Below, piece by piece: positions 11,290 through 22,007 of a stretch of 34,585 nt of DNA. Location of the stretch: the NCBI RefSeq assembly GCF_001039355.2, contig NW_019773913.1, positions 1-34,585 on the forward strand. The letters are read 5' to 3'. Positions within the stretch are counted from its first letter, which is position 1; each line of letters opens with the position of its first letter. The translations under genes were made by a program, and so were the position numbers. The notes under the pieces are model-generated. The model was not told the origin of the DNA, did no database searches, and saw only the letters and a program-made list of their open reading frames with translations. Source of the DNA: Lingula anatina (lineage: Eukaryota; Brachiopoda; Lingulata; Lingulida; Lingulidae).

Positions 11290-11362
11290 ATATTTGTAAA
11301 AGTCTAACGAACATATTAGTATGGAGTTTAGACTCAAAATAAATATATTATTATTATTATTT
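11222..11362 (+). mobile_element. 3' tail of a LINE/SINE-type element inserted in unit C
   Basis: Units A and B continue GAGACCTTCATACAGTATTGG at this point, whereas unit C switches to unrelated sequence that ends in (ATT)n at about 11346-11361 and then rejoins the unit sequence (TGTTAAATGCTTAAG). The tail contains GAACATATTAGTATGGAG and TTTAGACT, which closely resembles the tail at about 18826-18903. A microsatellite-ended, 5'-truncated insertion is typical of non-LTR retrotransposition. Confidence 0.65.
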
Positions 11363-12827
11363 GTTAAATGCTTAAGAGCGTTGTAGAGGCATCACTTAGT
11401 AATAGATGTTGAATACGAGATCATTAGCTGGAACTGCTTTCTCAACACCACTACTTACAAAATGATAAATTGCACAGTTGTTAATGACTTGCAGATTCTA
11501 ATAGTGGCTTGCCCTCAATCCACTGCAATCTTCCAAGAAAAAAGGAGCAAAAACAAACTTTTACCCCCCCCCCCCCCCGGCCAACTTTTCATACTCCTTA
11601 CTTTTTGTTGGGATGAGACAATGCCTTGCCACTTTGTATGGGGCCAATCTATTTGATATTGTGCCTTCATTAGTTTAACTACATAAGATGTATCCCGTGA
11701 AGGGTTTTCACGCCAAATCTGGTCTTCCTCGAGAAAAAGCAACTTCTGCTGCTCAAAAACAATTGCTTGACCAGTCTCTGCACTTGAACGATGTGTAGCA
11801 TCATGTCTAATCATGTGACTTAGTTCTCATCGTATCATTATTTATGATCGTATCATTATTATAATCGTATCATACTTTTCCTGACTTCAAGAGCTTATAC
11901 ATATATTTGATGTATTTTGCATTAGTTTGAGGTCTGGCATGATAGGTAAATAAATGAATGTGCGGAATATGTATGCACTAAGAAACTATGACTTTCGGAC
12001 ATTTTGATAAATTCACAATAATCACTAATGTTTTCCTTTTTAAGAAAGTCCATAAAAGAAAGTATATTTATGAAGAGTGTCCAGAAAAGCGAGTCAATTA
12101 CCCCCTCTCGGCCCAATATATACAAAGAAATGGTCGTCGAAACAGATGCATGTCACAATTCTTTGAAAATGTCGTAAGAGTAATTTTTATCTGGTTTCAA
12201 GATTGTGTAAACGTCAGTCTTAAAACAAATCCAACCTTTAACATAGCAACAAGGTTGGATGTTTTCAGCATATTGTGTCTGTCGTGCAGACGTGCATCTA
12301 AAACTCACCCATCATTATTATATTGTGAGTTTTGTAATTTTGTAAATTTTCAGGTAATTGAAAAATTGCCCTGATGTTCATGAATAGGATGTCATTAAAG
12401 AGGTAATAATTTTAATTAATCAAATCTGTCGACTGTGTGCTGAATTAAAAATTTGAGAGTTTCTTGGGTCCACCACTGTTGTTTCGTGAAAAGACAAATA
12501 ATCAACAAGTTGGCTCAATTCCCTACACGAAACGCTTTCAAAGAACACCGTCAGTGAAATAAATAAATAATTAAATAAATAAATAAATAAAAATAAAAGC
12601 AGAGTAAAAGAATAATTTTGAAATTATTGACAAAAATTGTTTTCTGTCAAAACTACAAAAAAGCATGTTCCTTTCGTACAAGTGCTTAAAAAAGGGTCGC
12701 GCATTGAATGATACACAAAATCAGATCAATGACTGTCAGTGGGTGTGCATGACGTCAAAGTTAAGAGGGGAAGGTTTTACAATCCTTACTCTCTTCCCTT
12801 GAATATCCTTACCCCTCGTGGGAGAGG

Positions 12828-12835
12828 TATAAAAG
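12828..12835 (+). promoter_or_regulatory. TATA box of array gene copy C
   Basis: TATAAAAG lies in GAGAGGTATAAAAGTTTTAG, 170 bases before the copy C start codon. That would place transcription start near 12860 with a 5' leader of about 140 bases. The aligned positions in the other copies read TGTGAAAG (A, 3442-3449) and TGTGAATG (B, 8496-8503), both poor TATA boxes, while the surrounding bases are conserved. Confidence 0.6.
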
Positions 12836-12997
12836 TTTTAGAACTCAATACTAATTACATTGTGTTAGTCCTTACCATGACCGCTAAAGAACGACAAATT
12901 TGGTGTCGATAATTATCAGCTGGCTGCTTAATTAAAAGCATTGCTTCCCTAGATTTCTGCCATCCAAACAAACAATTAGCACCGTCTGTGCATAAAA

Positions 12998-14080
12998 ATG
13001 AAAATTAAGTCAAAAATCAAACCAGTTGCTAAATACATCCAGCTCCTGAGGATGGCAAAAGACCGCATGGCAGACCTGGTAAGACTGATGGAGGAAGACA
13101 CGGTGCCAATTGGGCCTTCTCGTTTTCAACGTTCGGTTCAGAAAGAGAAGTATCAAAAATCGTGCCGAATGAATAACCTTCTACAAAAGATCTCTCGGGT
13201 ATGGGCAGGGACACAAACGCTGGAGAAGCTGGCCAGAACGGCATGGTCATGCAGTAAGTCAGAAACAACTACGACCGGTTTGAAGCTCTGTTCAAAGACT
13301 GAACTTTTCAACAACGCTAGTTGTTTTATTGACCAGGCCCGGTATGTCCTAAGCATCCTTTGCGAACTTGGCCAAAACCACGAAGAAGACGCGTTGGCAG
13401 TTTGCCACATTGCCCAAAAGCACATGGTTAAAGCTCACTGTCGGGCTTTGTATCAGCGTCTTCATCAAATTCTCACAAATCTGTTCTCCTCGATTGGCGA
13501 CAGTGAAGACGACTCTGAAATATATTCAGCCCGGGTTTCCAAGACTGCCGATCCTCCGAAAGCAGCGTTGCAGGAACCAAAATTAGCTCCTGGCGTCTCC
13601 GGCAGTGAGGACCATTCGAAAGATGCCCCGGCTTTTCTGATCGAACCGCTGAAGAACTTGGCGTTCTGCGCTTTCCCCGTGCTCGAGTTCTCTAACAATA
13701 TTACTGATTCGTCGGCGGAGACACCACAGAAATCACAAACATCACCCTCTTGTGAAAATGGGCGTCAACCCAGCGGCCCTTGGTCTTTGCACGCTAGTAA
13801 TTTATGCGCGGACTTTGATAAAATAATTGTTTTATCTGCTGGTGAGATAACTCCTGCATCCGAACTATATCTGGCAGCAGAGCAACAGGCCGTTTTGAAG
13901 GAGCTGTTTTTGGAGGTCACTCTGTACTTGGAGCAGGAAGGTCCTGCTTTGGACGTGATCGAACATCACGTGACCCAGGCGCCCAAAGTACCCTTGAAAA
14001 GAGCCAAACCCTATAAAGGCAGGGGGATATTTGCTATGCGACTGCGACCGTTTAGTCTGTCAACGAAGAACAAGATTTAA
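12998..14080 (+). CDS. Array gene copy C, unknown protein family (360 aa), intact
   Basis: This is the most complete member of the family. The single-exon frame encodes 360 residues. It starts with a basic segment (MKIKSKIKPVAKYIQ) and continues with helical blocks rich in Leu, Cys and His (about 18-170), an acidic Ser/Pro-rich linker (about 170-270), a conserved PSGPWSLHASNLC motif, a Leu-rich helix (about 298-318) and a basic tail (PLKRAKPYKGRG). No signal peptide or membrane span is visible, so a cytosolic or nuclear protein is inferred. Compared with copy B it lacks two residues in the acidic linker (SIGDSEDDSEI against SIGGGEDEGDSEI), a 6-nt in-frame change. It has a TATA box at 12828 and a candidate AATAAA at 14794-14799. 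The coding region is visibly richer in G+C than its flanks. I cannot assign a function. Confidence 0.75.
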   Translation: MKIKSKIKPVAKYIQLLRMAKDRMADLVRLMEEDTVPIGPSRFQRSVQKEKYQKSCRMNNLLQKISRVWAGTQTLEKLARTAWSCSKSETTTTGLKLCSKTELFNNASCFIDQARYVLSILCELGQNHEEDALAVCHIAQKHMVKAHCRALYQRLHQILTNLFSSIGDSEDDSEIYSARVSKTADPPKAALQEPKLAPGVSGSEDHSKDAPAFLIEPLKNLAFCAFPVLEFSNNITDSSAETPQKSQTSPSCENGRQPSGPWSLHASNLCADFDKIIVLSAGEITPASELYLAAEQQAVLKELFLEVTLYLEQEGPALDVIEHHVTQAPKVPLKRAKPYKGRGIFAMRLRPFSLSTKNKI

Positions 14081-15059
14081 ACGAAAAACGCGACGAATTA
14101 ATTTTAGGCCTATATATGTGAACAGTTGAACAAGTGTTAGGCCTATAGTTGCAATCCCATCCGCCAATTTTCGTAAATTTTTATGTCCGAAAAAGACTTA
14201 CGTTAAAAACATTTCCATCGCTTTTACTTGCTTCGAGCTTATTCAAATATTTCTGCATGTTTATAAATTCTTTTAACCAGTGCTACAAAAGTGCTATGAA
14301 ACGAATGTATTAGTCCATTTGATAGACACTGGCCGATTTTGCTGTCCAAGGAATTTTCTTGTAAATATTTTACAAAGTGTTTCTTTTGTATCGATATTGT
14401 ATCAATGTGCCCCACACTTTTGGTAAACGTGGCGTAATGGTTCGATTTTCATAAACCATGCTATATAAGAATTTGTTTAATTGGTGTTAGAGTTGGGCCA
14501 TTTAAGCACTCCTGTAAATATATACCTATATTAACGTAAAGAGATATAAAAGAAAGATGAAGGGTATGTTATGTACATTTGAAGGACAAATCTTTCAGCT
14601 GCCACGGCATGGCAGCGTTGATCATGGCCATATCCACAGTATCCACAGGAATGAATTAACATATTAGTAAAAACCACCACATAATAGGATTATTGACCTG
14701 AGTAGACGAAGTTAACTGACTTTATTTTGAAAGGACATAACGTGTCAATGGGCAACGTTAACGTCACTGTTATGATAGCTATTTGAGTATTTAAATAAAG
14801 GCAAAACTAATATATTTCATACGTATTTGATGTTTTTTTTTTTCAACATTCTCGAATTGAGAATGTTTTGCATTCTTTAGGCATGATTTAGCTAGTCAAA
14901 ATTCTAATTACAAGAGGGAAATATTGATGTAATATATTTTTCAGAAACCGGAGGGGGGGGGGAGACAACACTCACTCACAATCACTCACACTTAAGAGAA
15001 AATTTGTCATTCTATGACACTTTTAATTAATTATTTATTCGTGCGCTAATTATTCAGGT

Positions 15060-15620
15060 TGAAAATAAATATATTGTGTTTGAAGGGTACTGATAGAGTG
15101 ATTTATCTGTTTTTACTAAATATCTAATCGATGATATCAAACCTCTCAAAGTTGGTTTACCCTGTGAACACGTTCTTAAGTAAATATAACATTAAATTTT
15201 GCAGTAAAATCAGATTAGGCCCTAATGATTGGAGAGGGGCTCGTAGAATCAAAAAATTCCTTCTTGAGACAGGTAAAGTTACCTGAATACTGGATAATAT
15301 ATATTCTGCCAAATCAGTCAATACAGTTTGGGTACCCAACAATGCCAGAATAAGTGTTCTGATGTTTCTTCAGCTGTTTTGCAAAGGGAACATACACACA
15401 CAAATATAATTTTGTCGACCATTTGAAATTTGAAAAGCAGTGAATTTGTGGTAAGAATATTATGATTAATCCGAAATTGGAACCAATGAAGTTTTAGGTC
15501 TTCTTTGATCATGAAAGGAAGTAGTAAAATCTTAAGACATTCACTTTCATCCAAATGTTACGACTCCTTCCATTTATTCATACCTTTTGATATCTCAAAA
15601 CACCTTTATAAGAAGATTTA
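15060..15620 (-). mobile_element. Degenerate LINE fragment, C-terminal end of the polymerase ORF
   Basis: Read on the minus strand, 15554-15318 gives KLHWFQFRINHNILTTNSLL followed by CSLCKTAEETSEHLFWHC. That is the zinc-binding region found after the reverse transcriptase domain of many non-LTR retrotransposons. Frameshifts and stops follow, but the homologous reading resumes toward 15060 (SQGKPTLRGLI). Upstream, WKES and ESECLKILLLPFMIKEDLK fit the same region. No reverse transcriptase catalytic core is present, so this is a dead fragment. Confidence 0.7.
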
Positions 15621-15839
15621 AAGCTTTTGAACATCCCAATGGTAACAATATGTGATCGGGAATTAAGGGCGTGGTCATTGTACTTATGTTTTCAGAATTA
15701 TCACCAAGTCATTCTTTTATGGCTGAGATGATTTCATGATATTCGACAGAATTTGGGTCAAATAATTAATTTTTGCTCCGAAATGTGTTTGTATCGTATT
15801 TACCCAATTATGTGCCCATCCCAGGCCGTGGTATGTACA

Positions 15840-16039
15840 GCCTAGCCTTGCAACCGGCTAGGACGTAGCTAGATCGCACGTAGCGGCTGTTGATCATGTC
15901 GAAAAGTTACTACGTGCTGTTTGCGTCCTCCAAAAATCGCACGATGGACGTGCTCCTCACGCACGAACTCAAACGTTTTCCCCATTTTTTTGGCCGTAGA
16001 CCACACGTAGCAGCCCTTACGTTCGGTTGGAACCTAGGC
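15840..16039. repeat. Possible 200-bp element with imperfect inverted ends
   Basis: GCCTAGCCTTGCAACCG at 15840-15856 faces an imperfect complement, CGGTTGGAACCTAGGC, at 16024-16039. The inside contains several ACGTAG words near both ends. No target-site duplication was found, so this may be a decayed MITE or a chance inverted repeat. Confidence 0.3.
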
Positions 16040-16261
16040 TTACGTAGGAAGAGACTATAATCACTAAACCTCTAAGATTTCATCGTGCATAACGACCATT
16101 TAATTTATATGTACCTAAACTTCACTGGTATCATTTGTAAATTAGAATGGAGGGGTAACCTTATGATTCCATAACGCACAGGTGGCTAATCACGACCAGT
16201 GGCGAAATTATGACCATATCACCACCAATATGCCCCTATGCAATTATTGATTCCTGCAATA

Positions 16262-16300
16262 ATTGGTCACATTTGTTCACGGCACCTCGCACTTATAAAG
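16262..16300 (+). promoter_or_regulatory. Core promoter of the cysteine-rich peptide gene
   Basis: TATAAAG at 16294-16300 is preceded by an inverted CCAAT box (ATTGG, 16262-16266). Transcription would start near 16325, giving a 5' leader of about 75 bases before the ATG at 16401. Confidence 0.55.
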
Positions 16301-16400
16301 GGAGGCGAACAAATGAATGAGGAATCCTTCGTCGCGTAAAACGACTCAGAAGTAATTTTATTTTTACGCCAATAATAGATAACTGCTGTTAGGAGATAGA

Positions 16401-17854
16401 ATGTTCTGTTCACGTTTGCCTATGTTCGTTTTGTTGGTGGTTATTTTGACCATTAATCCTGTGGCCACTAAGCCAAAACCGATCAGTAGAGCAGTGGACT
16501 GCCAGGTCTGTAACAGTCAAGGCATCTTTGGTGAGAGGAATTTTGTTAATTTTAGGTTATAAATGCTGTACAAGTGTTAACAAGGTAAATGCGTAGTTAG
16601 TTAAAGGTATAGATAGTCTGACTGACGCGTATAACAAGAGTGTTAATGCTCGGTGTGTGGCTCTAAAAGGTGAAGAGAAAATTCTGGGAAGACTCCCAAA
16701 TGAATTTCGTGTGCAAAAGGACGGAAGAAAATATTAACAAATTCATCTTAATAATAAGGGTTTTTAATTGCAAGGGCTCACCAGAAAGGGTAATACACAA
16801 TGATAAATTAAAACCAATATCCCTTGTGTGCTGTTTAGAGCTTTTGATTTTTGCAAAAAAGTTGTGAAAATTATTTTTACAAGCATTCACTGAAGCCAGA
16901 ATTCGACCAAAAACGCGCATTCAGACGGCCATTGACTTTTTTATTTTCAGTTGCATCATTATCATTTTATTTATTTAGCTTTTGTAAAAGCAGTGGTAAC
17001 TTTAGCGAACTACATTCTTTCTGGTTTTTTTTTCATCTAATAACGCTTTGGGGTGATATTTTCTGTGAATACTTTCTTGTATGACACTATAAACACTTCA
17101 ACTGAGCGTTGACACACTTCAACTGAGCGTTGACACTATTGAACGTAAGTCTTCTGCATGCTTTCTATTATTTCTATTCCAGGACTATCAGTGGGACCAC
17201 CTTGCTATAGCATCTTACCTGTCTGCCAAGGCGTGAAGTGTAAATCTGAATACAGTTGCATGTGAGTAAGCCCATCTGTTTGCAGTTACTCTTTTCGTGT
17301 CCATAAACTGAAAACAAATAAGTAGACAACTATGGAAGTTGGGCAATTTCAGCCCGTGTGTCATTTTGTATTTACTTCATTCTCCACTGCTTGTCTGTGT
17401 TTTTGTCAGTCCTATGAGTGCGAGGTAATTACCTTATTCTAGATATAACTTTTTTGCACACAGTATCGATTAATCATGATTAAAGTCGGTTTTCGATTGG
17501 TTTTATTTTTTACAAGATAAATGACATTCTGTGTGATAGCTGATCAGCAGTTCAGCTGATCAAAACAACTGTTGCAAAGAAGTGGATTTCTTCATTCCTC
17601 GTCAGTTAATTTCATAAGTTTTCTTAACTCATAAAACACAATCCAGCATTTAACCACTATAATGCTTGTTACGGACATTGTTAAATTCTTATTTTTCAAA
17701 CAACTCAAACGTCAGCAGAATAAATTAATATCTCGTGTATAACACAACAGAAGTGAAATATTCTTACCAAAAGACTTGATATCTTTCCAGGGATGGCTGC
17801 GGTTGCACCCCTTATTGCTACAACTCGGCCAATGGGCGCTGTTACCAACCCTAA
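16401..17854 (+). CDS. Secreted cysteine-rich peptide, three exons (90 aa)
   Basis: The coding exons are 16401-16530, 17183-17261 and 17791-17854. The introns have good borders (G|GTGAGA, TTCCAG|G, T|GTGAGT, TTCCAG|G), and the three exons join in frame to 90 codons plus TAA. Residues 1-22 (MFCSRLPMFVLLVVILTINP then VA) form a clear signal peptide. A short basic segment (TKPKPISR) may be a propeptide. The remaining about 58 residues hold ten cysteines with spacing C-x2-C-x13-C-x6-C-x4-C-x5-C-x3-C-x-C-x3-C-x7-C, enough for five disulfides. The ending GCGCTPYCYNSANGRCYQP is distinctive. I do not recognise the family. An antimicrobial, protease-inhibitor or other extracellular defence peptide is plausible by size and cysteine content only. 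A candidate poly(A) signal, AATAAA, lies at 18288-18293. Confidence 0.75.
17093..17137. repeat. Short tandem duplication in intron 1 of the peptide gene
   Basis: The 21-base word ACACTTCAACTGAGCGTTGA plus C is present twice in direct succession. Confidence 0.7.
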
Positions 17855-18825
17855 TGAATGTCCATGGGCATAACAACTATGACACTGCACTTAATGGATT
17901 GTCTACCTTATTTTCTACCACCTACCACCTCCTCTAATTTTGATGCAGACATATTTCAGTGTAAAAGGAAATTTGTATAAGTGTTTTTTAACCGGGAATC
18001 GCAACGTAAATCACATTCACCGCAACTTAAGTAAAACAATAATGTGAAAAAAGCAAAATCAGAACACGATCGAAAACAATAGAAAACAATCTTAATCAAA
18101 AACAAGTATGTGTGAACTTGCAATTGCCTTAATGCTTAGAACAGTTTTGCTGTGCGTCCTTGACTAGTAACATATAATTTATTTGGTCTTATAATGGTGG
18201 CGTTAACTAGTTAACTTACACAAGAGGTTTGCAGCCTGCAGGTGTTATTTGAAAGGCGCATTGATTAGACATCCGTGCGTAAATGGGAATAAATGGAAGA
18301 TATGATTACAATTTGGCTTATTTTTTGTGGAATCATTACCAGATTTAACCGGACCTAATTCACAATTACGCGGCAATGGTAGGCCCTATCTTGCATTTCA
18401 GATACGTCATTAGTCAAAAATAGGAACAAATTAACTTAAAATCATAAAAATGAGGACTCATTAGCTTTTCTTCATTGGCCTTTGTGTTCGAATGACACAT
18501 TCATGCAACACCCATGCCACTGAAAGAAAACTGATCGTTTGATAAAAAATGAAAAATAAAGCAAAAACAAATTCGCCATTTTTTTCAGATTCAGTTCTAC
18601 ATTATTACTATGTCATTAACATTTTTTTTAAACAACGTTTATTCAAAAGAATGGAGTGGAGGCAAGGCGCTGGAAGCATTATATGCTCTCCACATTAACA
18701 TTTAAGCGGTGCAAGTTACAAAAACATTTTTACTCTACAGAAAATTATCTGTAATTTGGCACTTTTCTCGTTACCTCTAATACTAATTTTTTCTGAATCT
18801 AAAATAATTCTTTTTGCTTTGTATT
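17855..18825. other. Intergenic, no gene recognised
   Basis: AT-rich sequence with no convincing exon or domain on either strand. It contains the likely 3' untranslated region of the peptide gene up to about 18300. Confidence 0.5.
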
Positions 18826-18905
18826 TTATTTGTAAAGTTTGAAGAACATATTATCCTGGATTTTAGACTATAAATAGATATGTCTATTTTATTATTATAA
18901 TCTCA
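18826..18905 (+). mobile_element. Retrotransposon 3' tail related to the one in unit C
   Basis: The words ATTTGTAAAG, GAACATATTA and GATTTTAGACTATAAATA, followed by a TTATTATTA-type end, align well with the unit C insertion at about 11290-11361. It probably marks the end of a longer decayed element extending leftward, which I could not delimit. Confidence 0.45.
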
Positions 18906-19379
18906 GACGTTTACCCAGTATATAGCAAAATAGTTCTTTTCCTGAAAAAATTAACACTTTCCCCTTGATAACCTTAATTGTTAGCAAAACTAAGCTTAAT
19001 TAACGTAGTTTTGAGACGTAATTGTCCAATTTGTATGTCACTGTCGTGGCGCAGATGTCGGTTGCTTAATTTCACTTGTGCAGGTGAAAATGACAAATTC
19101 AAAAGTCGATTTAATTTTTTTAAAAAACACTTTTCACTGAATAATAATAATAATAATTTATTGAGCACTAAAATGTTTCAGTACATTTTGCAGGCCTTCT
19201 AAACTACTTGTGTTATACATACATGTAATATATATCTAGACCTATTATCCCACTTATGTGATATCAGGCTTTCAAACACAAATGTAATTATATGTTTCAT
19301 AATTACCTTATATACATAATCTACAGTAGCAAGTGGAAGTATTTCTTATAAATGTGGGGAAAAAATAAACTATAAGGAA
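18906..19379. other. Intergenic, simple repeats only
   Basis: Contains a short (AAT)n run near 19141-19160. No exon or domain is recognised on either strand. Confidence 0.4.
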
Positions 19380-20000
19380 GGAAATAATAATTAAAAATAA
19401 TAATACTAATAATAATAATGATGATAATAATAAGATTAAAAAAAAATACCTATATTACACAATGACAATTACATTGTTCTATATTGTGGTAGACTTGCTC
19501 ATTATTATTGACAGGCTAGTCTTTTTTTAAACGTTTCTTGGATGAAGTGAGACACGGTTTTTAGACAGTGTTCACTTTGAGGATTGAGAAGCGAGACAAG
19601 TTTTTCTACATCAGATGACAATTGAGGCGGTATCATTTTTATCATTTTTTCTCTTTCGTTCACATGCTCATTACATTTTAGTAGGAAATGCACTTCTGTT
19701 TCAACACCATTGCAATGTGGACATTTTCGGTTTTCTACTGGATTTTTGGGGTTTGTGTAGCGACCTCTTTCGATTTCTAAGTCATGGTCGCTGATTCGAA
19801 ATTTTGCAAGTGTTTTTATTTCATTTAGAGGGACTTTCATCGTGAGGTAATTTTCTGGAGTGTAGGATTTCTTTATTTCTTTATAAGTTCTTAGTTTGCT
19901 TTTGTTGTCACTGTGCAGATCGGTCCAAAAAAGTTCTTCAATTGTTTTAAATTAACATGTGCTTGAAGTAAGTTTGGGTTTACAGTGCTTAGATCTGTTG
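19380..20000 (-). mobile_element. LINE 3' end, minus strand
   Basis: The minus-strand reading from about 19945 down to 19505 contains ELFWTDLHSDNKSKLRTYKE, then LAKFRISDHDLEIERGRY and a CPHCNGVETEVHFLLKC zinc-binding motif. This is the typical C-terminus of a non-LTR retrotransposon polyprotein. The frame ends with a stop just before 19505, followed by a short 3' UTR and a (TTATTA)-type tail around 19381-19440. The reading is closed upstream by a TAA near 19950, though similar-looking blocks (NFINKYYSLPS) continue toward 20150. The preserved frame suggests a fairly young, 5'-truncated copy of a family different from the one at 15060. Confidence 0.75.
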
Positions 20001-21751
20001 ACAGTCCCTAGAGGTCTATAAAAGTTTTTAGGGAGCTTGACCAGCTAGGCCCTTTTATATGGATTTCTTTTTCATAGATTAATCACGAAGGTAATGAATA
20101 ATATTTGTTGATAAAATTACGATTTTTAAAACTGTACTGATGTTGTAAGTTTCCAAATTTTGTTTCTATTTCGTAGTGGAGATGGGGACTTAAGAATTTC
20201 CAGTAAAAGCATCGATAAAAAAGAAACATTCATGTAAATCCAAAATTCACTGGCAAATCTTCATTCTATAAGCCCTTTTTTGGGACGTAAGTTTCCAGTT
20301 TTTGTTTTTTTTTTCTCGTTGTGGAGGAGTGGGTCACTTTTGTCGGTAAAAACGAGAAATACGAAAATATAATGAGAAGAAGTAATTTAGCATTGAATAT
20401 CAATTAACGAGAAACAAATAACAAGAATTAAACAGGCACCATACGTAACACTGTCGTGGCACTACTAGTACACAACGTGTCCCGTGACCCCCATTGGTCG
20501 TTATCATCTAGCAGGCTTGGATAAGTAATATTTGCACTCAGAAACGCACCTGGAAAATGATGCCAACGGCTGTTACCTTCCCCATAGCATGGGTGCCAGC
20601 ATGGCAAGCCTATTATAGATGTCGACCTGAGGTAGAATTTCTAGTCAGCTTGTGACGGCTCAACTTATCACGTACTGTTTTGACAAGATAACGCAGTCTA
20701 GCTATACGAAGTCTTCTTAAGGAAAACTTTGCAAAATGCAGGCTGATTGAAACATTATTCCAATATATATGGCAGTTATTGTATTACATCTTTATACAGA
20801 GACAAAAGAAAGGTGGAAAATCGACAAGTTGCTGACTTTGTTTTTATGACAATCACTTACTGCATATTTTCACTCCTGTTTCCAACCTTTGAGCAAGATG
20901 AAGATAAAGAAGAAAGGGTAGAAATTAAATGTTATTAGAATAAGCTCGTAAAACATTAATTTTCTCATTTTTATGGGGAAAATGTAAAGGATTATTTTAA
21001 TGATGCAAATGATTTACTGTAAAACTATACTTTATTTTTTTTATTTACACAAATTATACATGTATTTGTCAAGCTAGCCCTCCCACCTATTGTACAGCTT
21101 TTAAACATCTTAACAAAGATCTCTTCAGAGGCAAAATCCTCTTTAGACCATAAACTCAGGTATACCGTGAAGATATACTTAACAGGACTGGGAATAGTTC
21201 ATCGACCTGTGTTCCCATGCAGTAGACCGGTGTGACGTGACAGAGACTCCCCCGTAATACAGAGTCCGGTTCCCATTACTTTGCACAGGTAACATTTTGA
21301 CCTAAGATTTTGACCCACTTTCGTCAGGCTGACCCTAACCTGTGTCGTTAAATGGACGGTGGGTTCGGTTTCGCCAAGAAGTTGTAAAGAGAAGGCCTTC
21401 TCTTTTCAACTTCTTGGTTTCACCAAGGAGTTTTAACTCCTTGGTTTCACGGACCCTCAGTTTCGTCACGCGGGCCGAAGTTTCCGAAAGGGACACGCAA
21501 ACGTCTGAGGTAATAGACTTAAATAGTTTATTTTAGCCCGATAATTATTTTATCCTTTACATGGAATACCAGCTATTTTAACCTGGATCAAACAATTTTT
21601 ATGAAACCGCTCTACACACCGTCTACAATGGTGCTGACGTACGTGTCTCAACTGCTGCATTTGATGGACTGCAATTTTTAATATGATTAAATTTCTGCTC
21701 TCCAAACATTAGAGAGCACCGAACGATGACTGATTATCGACCGCCGGGGGG
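20001..21751. other. Intergenic region upstream of LMLN
   Basis: No reliable exon is seen. The left part may continue the decayed LINE. The right part holds the two adjacent palindromes at 21374-21444 and the presumed LMLN promoter, which has no clear TATA box. Confidence 0.45.
21374..21444. repeat. Two adjacent near-perfect palindromes
   Basis: 21374-21417 pairs CCAAGAAGTTG on the left with CAACTTCTTGG on the right, and the intervening bases also pair around AAGGCCTT, with a single mismatch in 22. 21423-21444 pairs CCAAGGAGTT with AACTCCTTGG around TT. Both are bordered by GGTTTC-like words, so the second may be a diverged copy of the first. Confidence 0.8.
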
Positions 21752-21899
21752 ATGATTTTTCTGAAGATTTTGCTATTTTCATTATCTTCAGTATTACATG
21801 GCGGGGTCACAGAGCGTGTATGTAACCATTATATTCCAGCGCAACATGAAGTAAGTCATAATTTTGCAATTTTTGTATGTGAGATGTCGCGTGACTTGA

Positions 21900-21940
<41 letters not shown>

Positions 21941-21954
21941 GTGACACACACGCG

Positions 21955-22007
<53 letters not shown>

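Larger units (their letters stand above)
10891..14840 (+). repeat. Tandem array unit C
   Basis: This is the third direct repeat unit. It differs from A and B by an (AT)n run at 10979-11003, a retrotransposon tail insertion (about 11222-11362), a run of 15 C at 11564-11578 and a TAAA-type repeat near 12557-12597. It lacks the downstream 3'-fragment. Similarity to the other 3' flanks fades near 14830. Confidence 0.85.

Noticed and set aside
11988-12374. 128-aa open frame in unit C
   Set aside because: The aligned stretches in units A and B are broken early (stop after CPEK), no domain is recognised, and it lies in repeat-unit non-coding sequence.
14400-14460. tRNA-like B box (GGTTCGATTTTC)
   Set aside because: No matching A box or cloverleaf can be formed around it.
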